From NCBI RefSeq assembly GCF_016464375.1, contig NZ_JADDIU010000004.1:1-64000 (forward strand): 64,000 bases of DNA, given 5' to 3'. Positions 61,271-64,000 of the stretch are shown piece by piece. A model generated the notes under the pieces. It was given only the letters and a program-made list of their open reading frames with translations, did not search any database and was not told where the DNA came from. This stretch comes from Bacillus renqingensis. GTDB lineage: Bacteria > Bacillota > Bacilli > Bacillales > Cytobacillaceae. Each line of letters opens with the position of its first letter. Positions within the stretch are counted from its first letter, which is position 1. The position numbers and the translations under genes are program-made.

Positions 61271-62050
61271 TCAGCTACTTATACTTCTTGATGAAACGGT
61301 GTTGCTGCCCGTTAAACTGGGATAAAATTGCTTCCATTTATTTAGGAAGGATTGGGTAGCTGCATTAGGATATTCAAGGACCTGAGGGGTTGGTCCGGAT
61401 TGCTTCATTTCACCGCCTACCATAATGGCGAGGCGATTGGTGAGATAATGGACCTCCATGAGATCATGACTGACAAACACGGCTGTCGTGTTCGTTGCTG
61501 AAATGATTTGCTTAAAGTCTTCCATTAACTTAATTTTTGTCGGAAAATCTAGTGCTGAAAAAGGTTCATCGAGAAAGAGAATTTCCGGCTCGATAATCAT
61601 GGCCCGCGCTAAGTTAACCCGCTGGGCCTCACCCCCTGATAGATGTAGGGCATTTTTTTTGGCCAAATGGCTAATGCCGAATAATTCCAGCCAATGGGAA
61701 ACCTTTTCCTTCATAACATGCTTCGGAACCTTTCTTAAACTTAAACCAATGGCAATATTATAAAAAACAGTCCCATTTAATAATAATGATTGCTGCAGGG
61801 CAATGGAAAATTTCCGACGCAATTCTAATGGGGCACTGCCTTTGGTTATTGCCTCTCCTTGATAGAGAATATCACCGCTGCTTGGAAAGTCAAGAAAGGA
61901 CAGCAGCTTCAGCAATGTGCTTTTCCCTGCACCATTCGGCCCCATGATACCTAGAAATTCTCCGGCCTGAATGTCAAATTGCGGTATGTCGAGAATCGTT
62001 CTATTTTGGGCTTGATAGGTGAGGTTTTTCACTTCAATTAGTGAGGTCAT
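61271..62050 (-). CDS. tupC: Tungstate ABC transporter ATPase
   Basis: The 259-residue ATPase has Walker A GPNGAGKSTLL (near 35), signature LSGGEAQRVNLARAM (near 138), Walker B ILFLDEPFSALDF and switch His in VFVSHDLMEV. It starts four bases inside the permease gene (ATGA-type overlap) and completes the TupABC importer, which takes up tungstate for tungsto- or molybdoenzymes. TupA identity sets the substrate assignment. Confidence 0.88.
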   Translation of the reverse strand: MTSLIEVKNLTYQAQNRTILDIPQFDIQAGEFLGIMGPNGAGKSTLLKLLSFLDFPSSGDILYQGEAITKGSAPLELRRKFSIALQQSLLLNGTVFYNIAIGLSLRKVPKHVMKEKVSHWLELFGISHLAKKNALHLSGGEAQRVNLARAMIIEPEILFLDEPFSALDFPTKIKLMEDFKQIISATNTTAVFVSHDLMEVHYLTNRLAIMVGGEMKQSGPTPQVLEYPNAATQSFLNKWKQFYPSLTGSNTVSSRSISS

Positions 62051-62745
62051 GAAAAACGACTCCTTTGCTGAAAAAATGTTAATGCTGCTGTAATGAAGAA
62101 AGCAGCGGATAATAGGATGAAGGAAAGGGCTAAGGCGATGTCAAAGTTTCCTTTTGAAACCTCCATAACGATGGTGGTCGTCAATATCCGGGTATCTCCT
62201 TGAACATTCCCGCCAACCATCATCGCAGCACCTACTTCGGCAATGACCCGGCCAAATCCGGCGATTATCGCCGCCATTATGGCCATCTTCGATTGCTTAA
62301 TCAGAATCATCAAGGTTTGCCATTTGGTTGCGCCCAGTGCTTTAACTTGCAACAGCATTTTATCGTTAATTTGCTGAAAGGATGTGCATGTCAGGCTGAC
62401 GATAATGGGCAGTGAAACTAACACCTGTGCCATGATAATGGCAGTTGGGGTATAGAGCAATGTTAGGTCGCCTAAGGGGCCGGAGCGCCATAAAAGCATC
62501 GTAATCCATAGGCCGGCTACGACCGGCGGCAGCCCCATCCCCATATTGGCAAACATTAATAGTACTTTTTGACCTTTAAATTTTGTTAGGCCGAGAATAA
62601 TACCAAGCGGTAATCCAAGAAGGGTGCTAATCAGAATGGAGATCAGACAAACTTTTAACGTTAGCCATGTAATCGCAAATACTTCCTGATTACCGGTAAA
62701 AATCATCTCAACAGCTTTCTTTAGTCCATCAATTAGCAGGTCCAT
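62047..62745 (-). CDS. tupB: Tungstate ABC transporter permease
   Basis: The 232-residue permease has five to six helices and the CysT/ModB-like fold. The EAA loop reads ALGATKWQTLMILIKQSKMA near 136-155, and GFGRVIAEVGAAMMVGGN (near 163) is the hallmark of TupB permeases. GGAGGG precedes the ATG, and its end overlaps tupC. Confidence 0.9.
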   Translation of the reverse strand: MDLLIDGLKKAVEMIFTGNQEVFAITWLTLKVCLISILISTLLGLPLGIILGLTKFKGQKVLLMFANMGMGLPPVVAGLWITMLLWRSGPLGDLTLLYTPTAIIMAQVLVSLPIIVSLTCTSFQQINDKMLLQVKALGATKWQTLMILIKQSKMAIMAAIIAGFGRVIAEVGAAMMVGGNVQGDTRILTTTIVMEVSKGNFDIALALSFILLSAAFFITAALTFFQQRSRFS

Positions 62746-62768
62746 AATACCCTCCTGGATTCTATTAC

Positions 62769-63635
62769 TTAGTCTGTATAGTTAAAAAATAACGCTTGAC
62801 CATATTCTTTCTTGCCAAAGTCCGCAATTACCTTTTGAGTTTTCTTATCTACCATAAAGTTGACAAATTTCTCTGCGTCTTTGCTATTTACTTTATCATG
62901 TTTCTTCGGATTTACTTGCATAACGTGGTAGATATTTAATAAATCATCCGCACCTTCAACGAGAATTTTCAACGTATCTAAATTTTTGGATTGAGATAAC
63001 CATGTAGCACGGTCAGTTAAACAATAGCCCTTTTTCTCAGCGGCAACTTGTAATGTTTGTCCCATTCCTTGACCAGTTGAAACATACCAATCTCCTGCTG
63101 GTTTAACGCCAGCTGCATCCCAAATGCTAAGCTCTTTTTTATGTGTGCCGGAATCATCTCCGCGGGAAACGAAAACGGATTTAGAATCAGCAATTTTCTT
63201 CATTGCCCCTTTAATATCATCGCCACTAACACCAGCTGGGTTTTCAGTAGGACCTACTAAAACAAAATCATTATACATAACTCGTTTGTAGTTAATCGCA
63301 TCGCCCGCATCAACGACTTTTTTTTCAGCCGCGGGAGCATGAACTAAAAGGGCATCTGCTTCTCCTTTTGTACCCATTTCCAATGCTTGGCCAGTACCGA
63401 CAGCAATGGTTTTCACTTTGACATTATTTTCTTCTTCAAACATCGGAATGAGCACATCCAATAAGCCGCTATCCTGGGTGCTTGTTGTCGTTGCCAGGAT
63501 CATTTCCGTTGGCGCTGCCTTTGACTTCTCCTTTTTATCTTTGGCAGCAGCATCGTTTTTAGCTGTATTTCCACAGGCTGATAGTACAAAAAGCATTAGT
63601 GCGACGAGTGCGATGACTAAACGATTTTTTTTCAT
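62769..63635 (-). CDS. tupA: Tungstate-binding lipoprotein
   Basis: The 288-residue lipoprotein has a signal peptide ending LSAC (Cys21). The mature protein contains ATTTSTQDSGLLDVLIP; the TTTS motif is diagnostic of TupA and contacts the oxyanion. Other family segments are GTGQALEMGTKGEADALLVH and FVSRGDDSGTHKKE. It overlaps the upstream regulator stop by four bases, with GGAGG inside that gene's end. Confidence 0.93.
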   Translation of the reverse strand: MKKNRLVIALVALMLFVLSACGNTAKNDAAAKDKKEKSKAAPTEMILATTTSTQDSGLLDVLIPMFEEENNVKVKTIAVGTGQALEMGTKGEADALLVHAPAAEKKVVDAGDAINYKRVMYNDFVLVGPTENPAGVSGDDIKGAMKKIADSKSVFVSRGDDSGTHKKELSIWDAAGVKPAGDWYVSTGQGMGQTLQVAAEKKGYCLTDRATWLSQSKNLDTLKILVEGADDLLNIYHVMQVNPKKHDKVNSKDAEKFVNFMVDKKTQKVIADFGKKEYGQALFFNYTD

Positions 63636-64000
63636 AATTGTTCCTCCGTCTGAGTGGTAGTTTGATAGATAATTTTTCCTAGATCTGAAATATCATAGCC
63701 TGCAAGATCCGTTAAACTGTCTTTGAAACCGTCTGATTGCAGGTAATGGATCAAATCCGCCAACATCTGTTTATTTTCATCTGTAAAGCGAAAAACAAGA
63801 TCAAAGTTTTCCTTTGCTACGGGTATAAAATCGAGGCCTAAATGATTGGCCGCCGATTGAATCCCAAAGGCGACATCGACAATTCCCCTGCTTATGTAGG
63901 AGGCAGCGGACAAATGGTTCCATTCCTCATTGCCATAACCGTTGATTGTCCGCGGGTCAATCCTGAGGCTTGACAGCTTGGAGTCAAGTAAAAAGCGGGT
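63632..64000 (-). CDS. Substrate-binding-domain regulator upstream of tupA (partial)
   Basis: The frame is open at the window edge; the last 122 codons are visible. They match the periplasmic-binding-protein-like C-terminal domain (DPRTINGYGNEEWNHLSAAS; GIVDVAFGIQSAANHLGLDF; YLQSDGFKDSL) found fused to a small HTH in YvgK-type proteins. These are thought to sense molybdate or tungstate. Its stop overlaps the tupA start (ATGA), so it is the first gene of the tup operon seen here. The N-terminal DNA-binding part is outside the window. Confidence 0.75.
   Translation of the reverse strand, partial: TRFLLDSKLSSLRIDPRTINGYGNEEWNHLSAASYISRGIVDVAFGIQSAANHLGLDFIPVAKENFDLVFRFTDENKQMLADLIHYLQSDGFKDSLTDLAGYDISDLGKIIYQTTTQTEEQL

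Overview
The window is a chromosomal segment of a spore-forming Bacillaceae bacterium, Bacillus/Neobacillus-like. The evidence is the Bacillus-type order yvcD-trxB-yvcI-rapZ-glmR-whiA-crh / clpP / sigL / cggR-gapA-pgk-tpiA-gpmI-eno / secG-est-rnr-smpB-ssrA. Further support comes from a CtsR box, a CggR operator, sigma-W/ECF promoters, a CotF-like spore coat gene, GGAGG ribosome binding sites and many U-tailed intrinsic terminators. The genus is inferred from gene order and protein character; no search was run.

Layout. 0-7 kb: TPR protein, thioredoxin reductase, then the nudix-rapZ-glmR-whiA-crh operon, convergent with CtsR-controlled clpP. 8-17 kb: tRNA-Arg(CCG), sigma-54, a glutaredoxin, and the CggR-controlled lower-glycolysis operon. 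17.6-20 kb: a two-gene surface polysaccharide cluster (GT2, UDP-galactopyranose mutase). 20-25 kb: secG, carboxylesterase, RNase R, SmpB and tmRNA. RNase R, SmpB and tmRNA together form the trans-translation set.

24.8-33.4 kb is an accessory patch just downstream of the tmRNA gene. It holds a LysE exporter with a divergent MocR-type regulator, arsR-acr3 followed by the wreckage of arsC/arsD/arsA, two VOC proteins, an Lrp regulator, an AhpD-like protein, a truncated class V aminotransferase, an MNT-HEPN toxin-antitoxin pair and relics of two further genes. A near-identical 42-44 bp direct repeat brackets 3.7 kb of this patch, and a partial copy of the tmRNA 3' end lies about 170 bp downstream of the real one.

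33.4-36.9 kb: a cobalamin riboswitch with a clear terminator controls metE, followed by a spore coat gene. 37-46.7 kb: a complete arginine deiminase locus on the minus strand (argR, arcR, arcD, then arcA-arcB-arcC-dipeptidase-YfcC transporter) that contains a five-unit, exactly 21-bp-period tandem array. 47-51.6 kb: an ECF-promoted polysaccharide deacetylase, an AI-2E family protein, small and DUF3231 proteins, and a thioesterase. 51.7-64 kb: nadE, an APC permease, a polar amino acid (cystine-type) ABC transporter, the sigma-W-driven nfeD-floT membrane-microdomain pair, a two-component system, and the tungstate transporter tupABC with its probable regulator running off the edge.

Two dispersed repeat families deserve attention. 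One is a roughly 100-250 bp hairpin-ended element present in about eight full, partial or relic copies. The other is a 13-mer (GGTGCCTGACACC) found once between genes and twice inside coding sequence. I see no CRISPR array, prophage or intact insertion sequence. No single locus is convincingly a new system; the most unusual signals are the 21-bp array, the two repeat families and the direct-repeat-bracketed accessory block.
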